The notes beneath the pieces were generated by a model. The model saw nothing but the letters and a program-made list of their open reading frames with translations, ran no database searches and was not told the origin of the DNA. The position numbers and the translations under genes were made by a program. DNA of 64,000 bases from Marinifilum sp. D714 (GTDB lineage Bacteria > Bacteroidota > Bacteroidia > Bacteroidales > Marinifilaceae): positions 1-64,000 of the forward strand of contig NZ_JALPNU010000009.1 in assembly GCF_030851345.1 (NCBI RefSeq), given 5' to 3'. This document shows positions 18,701 to 26,563 of the stretch, piece after piece (positions within the stretch are counted from its first letter, which is position 1; each line of letters opens with the position of its first letter).

Positions 18701-20437
18701 GTGGCCTATTCTCCTTCATTGATAGAAGATGATACAACATTCGAGACAAGAGGAATCGATTTTGGAGCTTTGTCTCTTGAAAATAAAGCAGCTACAGTGC
18801 TGAAGTTTCATCCTAAGGTGAAGACTGCTTCGGTTAAGGTAAAGGCAATCGAAGAATTAACCGGAAATCCTGACCCTGTGAATATTGAGTTGCAAGATGA
18901 TGAAAATGCAGCCAAAGTATTTGCCAAGGTTCTGGACAATTTAAAAGCTGATTTTTCAAGCGGATCAGATAAGTCCGGTGGATTTATGTGTCCCAATACA
19001 CAGGTTACCTCCCTTTCGAAGTTGAAAGGACCTTTGGGAGGAGCAGTGGATAAGTTACAAAAACTGGAATTTGATCCGGCAGAGTTTTTTGCCTCTTCGG
19101 GTGATATGCCTGTTGCCAAGCTGTTTGGTGTGGTGTCCATTTTCGATTTACTATTGGGCAATTTGAATTTTGGGGATCAAGGGAATCAACAGTCTGAAGC
19201 CTTAAGTGGAATCAGTCAGCAAATGGAATCCTTAAAGGAGGACATCCTGGAACAGCAAGCCATTTTGGAGACAGCTGCTGAGGATGCTCAGGCAGCGATT
19301 GAACAGGAGATTCAGAATTTGAGAAATCAATTGGAGTCGAAAGTCAATGAATTGGAACAGCAATTGACCAGTCAGATTCCTCGAATCCCAAATTTTAATG
19401 CATACAAAACCGATAAGGCATTTGTGGTAGAATATCGTTGGATACCGGAAATGGAAGCCAGTAAGTCTTTATTTGGAGGATTTCTAACGGTAAATGTTCA
19501 AAAACCAAGTGAAGCATTGCAAGTGTTAAGTAAGCTAAGTAGGCCTTTCGATACTTCACAAAAAACACAGTTTGGTGTAAATGCATCTTTCACTGATTTT
19601 TCTGTTGAGATCAAAGAATTGATTCGGGTTAGTTTTAAATCTCTGAAGTTTGGAGGAGGATCGGGTAAGAAAGCTGATGTGAAAGTGGAAATGGCGGAAG
19701 ACGATTCAATTCTCTTCCTGGGGCCATTGAGTTTTGTAAATCAACTGCAGAATTTGATTCCTTCCAATGGATTTGCTGATGGACCATATATGAAATTATC
19801 ACCTGCAGGAGTTAAAGCTGGCTTCGATTTGGCTATACCGAGTGTAGAGGTCGGTGTTTGTACCATTGCAAATATGACACTGGGAGCTGGAGTTCATCTG
19901 CCATTTACAGGAGCTCCACTTACCCTTTCCTTTAATTTCTGTAAGCGTGAATCACCATTCCTATTAACGGTTTCTGCATTTGGTGGTGGAGGTTATTTCC
20001 TGATGAAAACCAGCGTAAAAGGATTTGTTGGAATGGAGGCGGCTTTCGAGTTTGGTGCAGCCTTATCCATGAATTTTGGAGTAGCAAGTGGAGGTGTATC
20101 TGTAATGGGTGGTTTCTATTTCAGTATGGAAATCGTGGATGATCATACCGAAACCATACTAACAGGTTACATCCGTTTTAACGGATATTTATCGATACTT
20201 GGAATCATAAGTCTTTCCTTGGAAATTTATTTGGCTTTTGTCGCCATGTTCCAGAATGGAAAGGTTGAAAAATTATATGGTGAAGCCATTGTAAAAGTGA
20301 AGGTTGAAGTGTTATTCTTCAGCAAAACTGTGACTTTAACAGCTCGAAGAGAATTAAAGGGAGCCGATGCAGACCCAACCTTCCAAATGATTATGGAAGA
20401 AAACGATTGGCTGGAATATTGCCAAGCTTACGCTTAA
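15776..20437 (+). CDS. Giant Tat-targeted protein of unknown function (1553 aa)
   Basis: No known domain is recognised. Residues 27-33 read SRRNFLK, a perfect twin-arginine motif followed by the hydrophobic GLGFGFLAF, so folded export by Tat is likely. Residues 55-1090 look beta-rich. A segment near 1100 reads DPAEFFASSGDMP then VAKLFGVVSIFDLLL. Residues about 1138-1205 form a coiled coil with many Gln and Glu. The last 250 residues alternate Gly and hydrophobics (VSVMGGFYFSMEI at 1441) and end in W1545-LEYCQAYA. From memory, similar C-termini occur in large uncharacterised proteins of Actinobacteria; this is not checked. GGAGGG lies only 2 nt before the ATG, an odd spacing. The partner gene follows 17 nt later. 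Confidence 0.85.
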   Translation: MSLKLLDIKKLKNARSIDKNNKPKSRSRRNFLKGLGFGFLAFQPSLKALGKAVGNDIQYRKNGKSITLYSQEGNSWNINLNSFDGNPKLYFRKKQEDYYLILRNAFYPGTSLPMDFKAILYNDLSWRIKITFTKLNISEDLSLTDWINGNTQLNSFVYLHQRIELNNRYSLDIEDHYHFIIDKFWKITLRGKDLANYKLNDFSGTAERICFSFPVKEDLSYFNSNFEPKLKLSITTQNVEPFLSNWKIMNGSELNSCRDVQHHVQILKSVRLSERSSSVILLDEEDVKEANGFLFHKKVKNDLEETLKLYRSQLAIEFNHDLENLVFIASIANHGIWTKSSEASYQLINSNEKAAFEMHGTNGRINSVNGLAHVAATKYLLPDAISLAVEYPEKPVIEIEYQDQKLQSKKKIVIDSRLGKIKIKEKEIIRLSVLRPEDMLFLQFEFYNFKYIKKDQQSFLEINNTKKPATMVVVFPPQHTLEQAFWENNSLPGGEGNENVILPAKYIRSGKSRLVYSVPSNFKGMPIIMEELLNWSRFKLRVNYRARVLEPVKLVINKFQNLGSFIDKKSTSKPKTISKQSLNIAKYSKNRLSSRSLYSKDQLSKNLPAEVSGQLYAKINYAALKANLLEMRKPNLLETSIEAPTRLFISPNQLAGFAHQQRIHLKDHKEIPKGKIQNLQFNNPLISNKGELSELWHSRMGVRLKNGEIDEDGMEGFRSIRALWARDAFKKLTPKPQRNKPFRTALDGRDRHNIVHQTSNFTIKSYTPRAVKAKQFMMSSLGAWIDFNANFNYPDFHAQPDLELLEWEHLSTLGRDHYVKVVEAGFLFPFGHTAALVKITERKPDKATRAAVNRQRMYIVILEPVVYYQMRDQQNGFIPFPFQTVELPATRTPDLDAPVDLVNLGGDYNFLIRSGGTDLIFDLLLVDQEGREQKIKLPLIFIGKSAAYNETKSEQLVDVYNAEMNRFKADFNLQKVAYSPSLIEDDTTFETRGIDFGALSLENKAATVLKFHPKVKTASVKVKAIEELTGNPDPVNIELQDDENAAKVFAKVLDNLKADFSSGSDKSGGFMCPNTQVTSLSKLKGPLGGAVDKLQKLEFDPAEFFASSGDMPVAKLFGVVSIFDLLLGNLNFGDQGNQQSEALSGISQQMESLKEDILEQQAILETAAEDAQAAIEQEIQNLRNQLESKVNELEQQLTSQIPRIPNFNAYKTDKAFVVEYRWIPEMEASKSLFGGFLTVNVQKPSEALQVLSKLSRPFDTSQKTQFGVNASFTDFSVEIKELIRVSFKSLKFGGGSGKKADVKVEMAEDDSILFLGPLSFVNQLQNLIPSNGFADGPYMKLSPAGVKAGFDLAIPSVEVGVCTIANMTLGAGVHLPFTGAPLTLSFNFCKRESPFLLTVSAFGGGGYFLMKTSVKGFVGMEAAFEFGAALSMNFGVASGGVSVMGGFYFSMEIVDDHTETILTGYIRFNGYLSILGIISLSLEIYLAFVAMFQNGKVEKLYGEAIVKVKVEVLFFSKTVTLTARRELKGADADPTFQMIMEENDWLEYCQAYA

Positions 20438-20454
20438 ACAATTAACAATTAGCA

Positions 20455-23400
20455 ATGAAACAAAAAATCATATTCACCTGTTTGCCACATCGAATTGATG
20501 AACAAGAAAAATTGCGATTTTCGGTGCAGGTAAGTTTGCGCCTCGAAAATGCAAGTTCAAGCACATTAGCTAGTTTTCCTGATATGAAGAATTGGCCTGC
20601 AAAGTTGAAGAACTCCAGCTTTAAGCTAAGATTGAAAAATGGCAATGAATATGATATAGATCTGAATTCAAGTGTGCTTGATGAAGATCTCTGGGGGAAG
20701 TTAATGCACAAGGATATTCGTGTAGATGGTTTTCAGCAAGAAGATTTAACGTCCAGTAGAATTCATTCCTATCCAATCAAACATGTGCAGAATTTTGTAT
20801 TGGATACCTACAAAAGGCTTGGTGTTCAAAATCCGGATCGATTGATTGAACCCAAAGACTTGAGCGACCCGAAAAGTTTGGGACAGATTTCGAAATTTAA
20901 AAAGCGAGATACACCAAAACCACAGGAAAGCAACACAACGGTTGCTGGTAGAAGGGTATTTAAGGAATCAGATTTTTTAGATGTGGATGAATCTGCTTCC
21001 AGACGATTGGATGAACTCAGAAGAAAGAATGGATTCGTTCCTTTCCAGCAACAGGCCAATCCTAAAATGGATTTCGCACAGTTTAGAGATTTTCATAAAA
21101 CGGATCGCCCAACAAGATATGAGCCTTTGGCTAAGATCAAGAAACCTGAATTCGAGTTTCATGATATTATGGCGGTGGTCAGTACTTATCCGCAAATTCA
21201 AAGAAAATTGGGGGTTGTGCTTGACTTTAGTATGGATATTCCCAATGGATTTCCTGCAAATCATTCCATGCGATTGATCATTCAGGATATTGATTTTACA
21301 ACGAATACGGAAGTTTCGGTTCCTTTAACAGCTTATCGCTACACCGAAAAAGGATTTTATGCAAAATCAAAGGAGGGATCGGATATCAATTTGGGATTTG
21401 TGAAAATCAATACCGATAAGTTTACAGCTTTTCAGATTGATACCGATGGGGTTGCCTTGAAGGTAAACCAGATGGTGGATAATAAGATTCAGGAAGAGGT
21501 GAAGTTGAAAATTGTGGAGTTGGATCTGGGTAAAAGTGAACGATTCAAAAATGGAGTAATCCCAGCAGATGAACCTGAAAAAGAAGGACTGCCAAGTTTA
21601 CGATCGGCAGGAATTGGAATTGCACGAAATGGAATGGGACAACACTTAAATGCCAGGTTTATTAAAGCAAAACAACTGCAAGCCAAGATCATCGATCCGT
21701 CGAAAATGGATGACAGTTTAAAACTCATCCTTTCTGATGAAAGACTATATGCAGAAGATTTGGTACAAGGCTACAGAATGGATGTTGCTTATTCAACAGA
21801 ACCAGAGAAGTGGTATTCATTGCACATGAGAAAAGAATCTTATTCCTACTTCGATTCCAGTAATGTTGAGGAGTTTATTGATGATATTAATGCAGATGAG
21901 GGATTTATACAAACTGCAGCTGCCGAGGATACTGAGAATGCCAGTGAGCTTTTTGTTGGTGAGAACATGATTCGCTGGGAAGGATGGAGTTTATCGGTTC
22001 CCAAACCTGGTTTTGCCATTAATGAAGCTGAGGATGAAAATGTAGATCCATCAAAACGCGTGGACTATGTGAATACATCAAAGAATGTGGAGGCAAAGAA
22101 ATATGAGTTTGATTCCACCAGGGAGTTTCGACTACATACCAAAACAGAAACGGTTAAGGGAACATTACCAAGATTGCGTTTTGGAAAGGATTATATGCTA
22201 CGTGTGAGAACCGTGGACATGGCTGGTAATAGTGTGCCGCTCGATTCTCAACCTGAAAAAGTAAGTGAGGCTGTTATCCGTGGTTTTAGATATTATAGGT
22301 ATGATGCTTTGATGAATCCGGTATTGCTTTTGGGATCGGAATTGAAAGATGGTGAGGCTTTGGAAGAATTGGTAGTTCGAAGCAATTACAATATGAACAC
22401 CGAGGAGTTCCAGGGGCGTTATGGAAATGTGGATTCAAGTGAAAATACAAAGGCAACAAGACATTTCTTACCGCCAAGAAATTCTCAATTGATTGCAGAA
22501 CAACATGCCAGGTTCGATAAGGCTTTTGGGAACAATCCTGAACTTGCCAAGGCATTGTATGAATTGATCAGTTCGAAAGAAGTACAGTTGGAAAAAGGAG
22601 AAAATGGTAAGGAAAAGGTGTACAAAGGAGATCAGGTGGATCTGGTTTATTTGCCTGATCCTGCAGCTGCAGGTTTAGCTCTATTTCTGGCTGATGGATA
22701 TGATGATTCGCATTCACAAAATTTTGAGCCAAGACTGTTCAGCTTCTTCGGCAATGATGAATTGAGTCCGAATAATACCAATATCAACCTTTCAGATGAG
22801 GAGTGGTATAAAGCCAAATCCTTGCGCATTCAGTTGGTAGAAGGAAGTACTGCGTTTAATTGGAATGCTGCTGCTCGGGTTTTAACGGTAGCTCTGCCAA
22901 AGGGTGAAAGAATCAAACTGAGATTTTCTACTTTCTGGAATGAGAAGGATCTGGAGGAGTTTTCCGGGATGTGGCAATTGCTGCAGGAAGACAACCCGGG
23001 GAATATTACAAAGCTTAAAGAACTGGCAAAAACAGGAAGACACTGGATGATTAGTCCGGCACGGGAAATTGAATTGACCCATGCAGTTCAGCAGCCTGTA
23101 GATGCTCCTCAAATCGAAATCATTAATCCGGATAAGAATTACGACGATACGCATGCATGGCTGCATACAAGGTTTTCAGTTCATGGATTTTCAACTCATA
23201 AGATAGAATACAAAGCACGTTGGAAGGACAGAAGAGATGATCCAAGAACGGTTGAGCCCGATTGGGTATACCATTCGGATAATGTGGAAGAAATCGATAT
23301 TCAATATCACGATAAAACTGTGGATAAAGGAAATCTTCCAGAGAAGAAAGATCTTTCCAAACAAATTGCCATTCAGGGACAAGTCAATCCGGCTAAAAAA

Positions 23401-24618
23401 CAACTAAAAGTGAGTCTGGCAAGCGAATTCAGTGGTGCATTACAGCACAAGTTTGGTGATACCAAGCACCGATATGTGGATTATCATCCTGAAGCCACAA
23501 CACGATATGCTGAGCATTTCGACAAGCTAATCAAATCGGAAGGACTGGAAATTACCAGGGATGGTGAGTGGTACGAAAAGGTGAACATTTTGAGTTCGGA
23601 TAGACCGAAAATACCATTTGTTGATTATGTGATCCCAACATTCGAGTGGAGAAAGACCAAAACAGCTATGGCTATGCGTCAGCATCGTTTGGGTGGCGGT
23701 TTGCGTGTGTACCTAAAACGTCCTTGGTTTTCGACTGGCGAGGATGAGATGTTGGCTGTAGTGTTGCCGGGATCAGATCCATCGAAGATATCACAGACCA
23801 TTGCTGCATTAGGAACAGCTGGGTTCAACACCATGTTTACCCATTGGGCACAGGATCCAATTCGTCCATCGAAACCTGGAAGTATGAACTATCCTGGCAT
23901 CAATGATTTTAGACACAATCCAAGTGTTGACAAGGGATTAATATACCCCGGAAAGGAGAATGTAAAGGTAAATGCAATTACTTATCCTGTAGAGTTTGAC
24001 AAGGAACGAAAGTTATGGTATGCCGATTTTGCCATCAATCATGGCAAGATGTATTTCCCATTCGTTAAATTGGCTTTGGCCAGATATCAACCACATTCGG
24101 TTCGTAAAGCTGGGCGTGATGTTTGTTTGTCTTCCGTTGTGATGGCCGATTACATTCAGTTGGTACCTGAGCGAATTGCAACGCTTACCTTTAAAAAGGA
24201 CAATATGAATTCTCGATTTACCCTCCAGATTGAAGGAGTGATATCCAATGCATTGGATAGAAATGGAAATACAGGGAATTATTTGGATATTAGTTTCCTC
24301 GATCCAGAATTGGTTCAGCCTGTATACGGAAGTGTAAGTGATGGTAGAAATGAGGAGAGTTTGGAAGATGAGGGAGTAAGAATTCCCATATCAGGCAGTG
24401 TGGTAAAAAACAATTACTATACAATTGTTCGTGAGTTTAAGTTGAGCAGAAGATATAAAGACCAGCCTTTGCAGGTAATTGTGCAAGAATTTGAAGGATC
24501 GCCGCCAGCAAGAGGAAATATAAGTAGTGTTACAAGTGGTGTAAATGAAGAAAACCAGCCGAGGTTGGTTTATGCTGATGTGTTTAAAATTAATGCGCCA
24601 AATCTGGATAAGAAATAA
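20455..24618 (+). CDS. Giant partner protein of unknown function (1387 aa)
   Basis: No signal peptide, membrane segment or known domain is recognised. The start has a recognisable block: LRFSVQVSLRLE (about 20-31), then FPDMKNWP, then DEDLWGKLM. Late landmarks are LGGGLRVYLKRPWFSTGEDE (1079-1098) and MYFPFVKLALARYQPHS from 1199. These blocks resemble, from memory, a family of large uncharacterised proteins in distant phyla. Many short Trp/Tyr-containing strands suggest a large beta-rich scaffold. It begins 17 nt after its neighbour, which bears the Tat signal, and may be exported as its passenger; this is a guess. Base composition matches the surrounding genes. Confidence 0.85.
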   Translation: MKQKIIFTCLPHRIDEQEKLRFSVQVSLRLENASSSTLASFPDMKNWPAKLKNSSFKLRLKNGNEYDIDLNSSVLDEDLWGKLMHKDIRVDGFQQEDLTSSRIHSYPIKHVQNFVLDTYKRLGVQNPDRLIEPKDLSDPKSLGQISKFKKRDTPKPQESNTTVAGRRVFKESDFLDVDESASRRLDELRRKNGFVPFQQQANPKMDFAQFRDFHKTDRPTRYEPLAKIKKPEFEFHDIMAVVSTYPQIQRKLGVVLDFSMDIPNGFPANHSMRLIIQDIDFTTNTEVSVPLTAYRYTEKGFYAKSKEGSDINLGFVKINTDKFTAFQIDTDGVALKVNQMVDNKIQEEVKLKIVELDLGKSERFKNGVIPADEPEKEGLPSLRSAGIGIARNGMGQHLNARFIKAKQLQAKIIDPSKMDDSLKLILSDERLYAEDLVQGYRMDVAYSTEPEKWYSLHMRKESYSYFDSSNVEEFIDDINADEGFIQTAAAEDTENASELFVGENMIRWEGWSLSVPKPGFAINEAEDENVDPSKRVDYVNTSKNVEAKKYEFDSTREFRLHTKTETVKGTLPRLRFGKDYMLRVRTVDMAGNSVPLDSQPEKVSEAVIRGFRYYRYDALMNPVLLLGSELKDGEALEELVVRSNYNMNTEEFQGRYGNVDSSENTKATRHFLPPRNSQLIAEQHARFDKAFGNNPELAKALYELISSKEVQLEKGENGKEKVYKGDQVDLVYLPDPAAAGLALFLADGYDDSHSQNFEPRLFSFFGNDELSPNNTNINLSDEEWYKAKSLRIQLVEGSTAFNWNAAARVLTVALPKGERIKLRFSTFWNEKDLEEFSGMWQLLQEDNPGNITKLKELAKTGRHWMISPAREIELTHAVQQPVDAPQIEIINPDKNYDDTHAWLHTRFSVHGFSTHKIEYKARWKDRRDDPRTVEPDWVYHSDNVEEIDIQYHDKTVDKGNLPEKKDLSKQIAIQGQVNPAKKQLKVSLASEFSGALQHKFGDTKHRYVDYHPEATTRYAEHFDKLIKSEGLEITRDGEWYEKVNILSSDRPKIPFVDYVIPTFEWRKTKTAMAMRQHRLGGGLRVYLKRPWFSTGEDEMLAVVLPGSDPSKISQTIAALGTAGFNTMFTHWAQDPIRPSKPGSMNYPGINDFRHNPSVDKGLIYPGKENVKVNAITYPVEFDKERKLWYADFAINHGKMYFPFVKLALARYQPHSVRKAGRDVCLSSVVMADYIQLVPERIATLTFKKDNMNSRFTLQIEGVISNALDRNGNTGNYLDISFLDPELVQPVYGSVSDGRNEESLEDEGVRIPISGSVVKNNYYTIVREFKLSRRYKDQPLQVIVQEFEGSPPARGNISSVTSGVNEENQPRLVYADVFKINAPNLDKK

Positions 24619-24627
24619 TAGAATATA

Positions 24628-25335
24628 ATGACCAAAGAAGAAGTTTTCAAAAAGTTGGAATACTACGGAAATGAAGGAACCAAAAATGTACTCATAAAAC
24701 ATGGAGCCCGTGAGCCGTTTTATGGTGTGAAAGTACAGGATTTGAAGAAAATTGTGAAGAAGATTAGAAAGGATTATCAACTTTCTTTGGAATTGTATGA
24801 TTCAGGGAATTCAGATGCGATGTATTTGGCTGGGTTAATTGCAGATGAAAAGATGATGACTAAAGCAGATCTTCAGAAATGGGTGAAAGGTGCATATTGG
24901 TACATGATTAGTGAATACACGGTGCCTTGGATTGCAGCAGAGTCTCAATTTGGTTTTGAATTGGCATTGGAGTGGATTGAATCCAAGGAAGAAAACATAG
25001 CAGCTGCCGGTTGGTCAACTCTTTCGAGCCTGGTTGCTTTTAAGACAGATGAAGAATTGGATTTAGAATTGCTAAAGAGACTTTTATTACGTGTTGAAAA
25101 GGATATTCATACTTCATTGAATAGGGTAAAATATACCATGAATGGTTTCGTGATCTCGCTTGGTGCTTATGTGATAGAATTAACCGATTTGTCCATGGAG
25201 ATTGCAAAGAAGATTGGTAAAGTAGATGTGTACATGGGAGAAACATCATGCAAAGTACCTTTTGCACCAGAATATTTACAAAAAATAATAGATAAAGGAA
25301 GATTAGGAAAAAAGAAAAGAACAGCTCGATGCTAA
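24628..25335 (+). CDS. AlkD-like HEAT-repeat protein, probably lacking the catalytic Asp
   Basis: 235 residues, all-helical. The YGVKVQDLKKIVKKI start and the repeated helix pairs fit the DNA alkylation repair (AlkD, PF08713) superfamily. The catalytic-type AlkD paralogue next door has SWWDSVDSLA, but the matching stretch here reads AYWYMISEYTVPW, with no aspartate. It may bind DNA or protein without glycosylase action. The C-terminus is basic (GRLGKKKRTARC). It follows the 1387-aa gene by 9 nt, so it is likely in the same transcript. Confidence 0.8.
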   Translation: MTKEEVFKKLEYYGNEGTKNVLIKHGAREPFYGVKVQDLKKIVKKIRKDYQLSLELYDSGNSDAMYLAGLIADEKMMTKADLQKWVKGAYWYMISEYTVPWIAAESQFGFELALEWIESKEENIAAAGWSTLSSLVAFKTDEELDLELLKRLLLRVEKDIHTSLNRVKYTMNGFVISLGAYVIELTDLSMEIAKKIGKVDVYMGETSCKVPFAPEYLQKIIDKGRLGKKKRTARC

Positions 25336-25375
25336 TAGAAAAGTATAGTTCAGCTTTTGCAAAATCAATATCATT

Positions 25376-26035
25376 ATGCAAACAAAAACCATTAAAATAG
25401 TAGAACAATTTAGAACGAACTCCGATGAGGAAAATGCCATAAAAATGTCGGCATATATGAAATATCGTTTCCCTTTTCTGGGATTGCCTAAACCTCAAAG
25501 GGATGAATTGAGTAAAGACTTTCTGAGGAAAGTTACCAAGGGAAAAATGATCGATTGGAATTTGGTTAATTATCTTTGGGAATTGCCTGAGAGAGAGTTT
25601 CAATACCTGGCGCTTGAATACCTTGGAAAGCTTAAAAAACAACTCAAAAAATCAGAGATCTCAAAATTAGAGCAATTGATTGTTACGAAATCTTGGTGGG
25701 ATTCCGTGGATTCCTTGGCTCCATTGGTAGGTGTATTGTGTAAAAAATATCCTGAATTAAAGACTGAGGTTATAAGTAATTGGATCATTAGCTCAAATAT
25801 TTGGTTGAAACGTGTATCAATTATTTTCCAATTAAAATTTAAAGATGATGTTGATACAGAATTACTATCAAAGGCAATCATTGCAAATACCCTGACTAAA
25901 GAGTTTTTTGTGAACAAAGCCATAGGTTGGGCATTGCGACAGTATTCAAAATTTAATCCTGATTGGGTCAAAGAATTTATTTCCACCTATCCTTTGTCAC
26001 CGCTTAGTGTAAGGGAAGGCAGTAAATATTTGTAA
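25376..26035 (+). CDS. AlkD-type DNA alkylation repair protein
   Basis: 219 residues of HEAT-like helices. AlkD excises bulky or cationic alkylated bases (3-methyladenine, 7-methylguanine) without flipping the base. The cleft residues described for Bacillus cereus AlkD appear to be kept: Trp108 and Asp112 in SWWDSVDSLA, Arg146 in IWLKRVSII, and Trp185 in KAIGWALRQY. The start MQTKTIKIVEQF and the typical KYRFPFLGLPKPQR block also fit. It is 40 nt downstream of the degenerate paralogue. Confidence 0.9.
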   Translation: MQTKTIKIVEQFRTNSDEENAIKMSAYMKYRFPFLGLPKPQRDELSKDFLRKVTKGKMIDWNLVNYLWELPEREFQYLALEYLGKLKKQLKKSEISKLEQLIVTKSWWDSVDSLAPLVGVLCKKYPELKTEVISNWIISSNIWLKRVSIIFQLKFKDDVDTELLSKAIIANTLTKEFFVNKAIGWALRQYSKFNPDWVKEFISTYPLSPLSVREGSKYL

Positions 26036-26064
26036 ATTGCAAACGAATTTAAACTTTATTTCAA

Positions 26065-26397
26065 ATGCAAGACATTTACCCTAATATGATTAAGAATTTG
26101 CCTGAAGCAGATATTCCTTTTAATGGAGTGCGCGGTTGGGTAGCACAAGGAGAAAATCATCAGATTGTTTTTTTTGATATTGAACCAATTGGTGAAGTGC
26201 CTCGTCATTCACATGGAGCACAGTGGGGAATGGTGATTGATGGAGATATGGATCTAACGATTGATGGTGAAAACAAAAAATATAGAAAAGGTGATCATTA
26301 TTTTATACCAGATGGCGTTTTACATTCGGCTAAATTTAATCGTAGGACCATAGTTATGGACTATTTTTCGGAAAGTGATAGGTATAAACTGAAATAA
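26065..26397 (+). CDS. Small cupin-domain protein
   Basis: 110 residues forming one cupin barrel. Motif 1 is PRHSHGAQWGMVIDGDMDL (about 50-68), with two histidines and a glutamine. Motif 2 is GDHYFIPDGVLHSAKF (about 75-90). Metal binding by His52, His54 and His86 is plausible. Substrate and reaction are unknown. It is the last gene of the unit starting at 15776 (29 nt gap); no hairpin terminator follows clearly. Confidence 0.85.
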   Translation: MQDIYPNMIKNLPEADIPFNGVRGWVAQGENHQIVFFDIEPIGEVPRHSHGAQWGMVIDGDMDLTIDGENKKYRKGDHYFIPDGVLHSAKFNRRTIVMDYFSESDRYKLK

Positions 26398-26408
26398 TTC
26401 TTTAAAGA

Positions 26409-26438
26409 TTGACGTCTTTTTTTATTTAACCTTATTTG
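26409..26438 (+). promoter_or_regulatory. Candidate promoter of the MATE gene
   Basis: TTG (26409-26411), 19 nt, then CTTATTTG (26431-26438), one mismatch from TAnnTTTG. A second exact -7 match, TACATTTG, lies at 26545-26552, only 11 nt before the ATG. Use of that one would give an almost leaderless transcript. Confidence 0.4.
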
Positions 26439-26563
26439 TATAAGTTTACAGGCAATCAGGTACTTTTTACCTGTTAACTAATACAACTTACCGACTATTA
26501 ATAAAATTTGTTTGTAATTAGTCTTTGTTACCAGGCATTCTTGGTACATTTGTCCCACTTTCT

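Noticed and set aside
15776-24618. Prophage or contractile-injection tail region
   Set aside because: No sheath, baseplate, terminase or lysis genes surround the two giants, and the Tat signal does not fit a cytoplasmic tail protein.
15776-24618. Recent horizontal transfer of the giant genes
   Set aside because: Base composition looks like that of the neighbours, and no tRNA, integrase or direct repeats bound the locus.
26525-26563. Upstream TTG start for the MATE gene
   Set aside because: An exact -7 promoter box lies inside this stretch, and the 13 extra residues do not resemble the family. ATG 26564 preferred.
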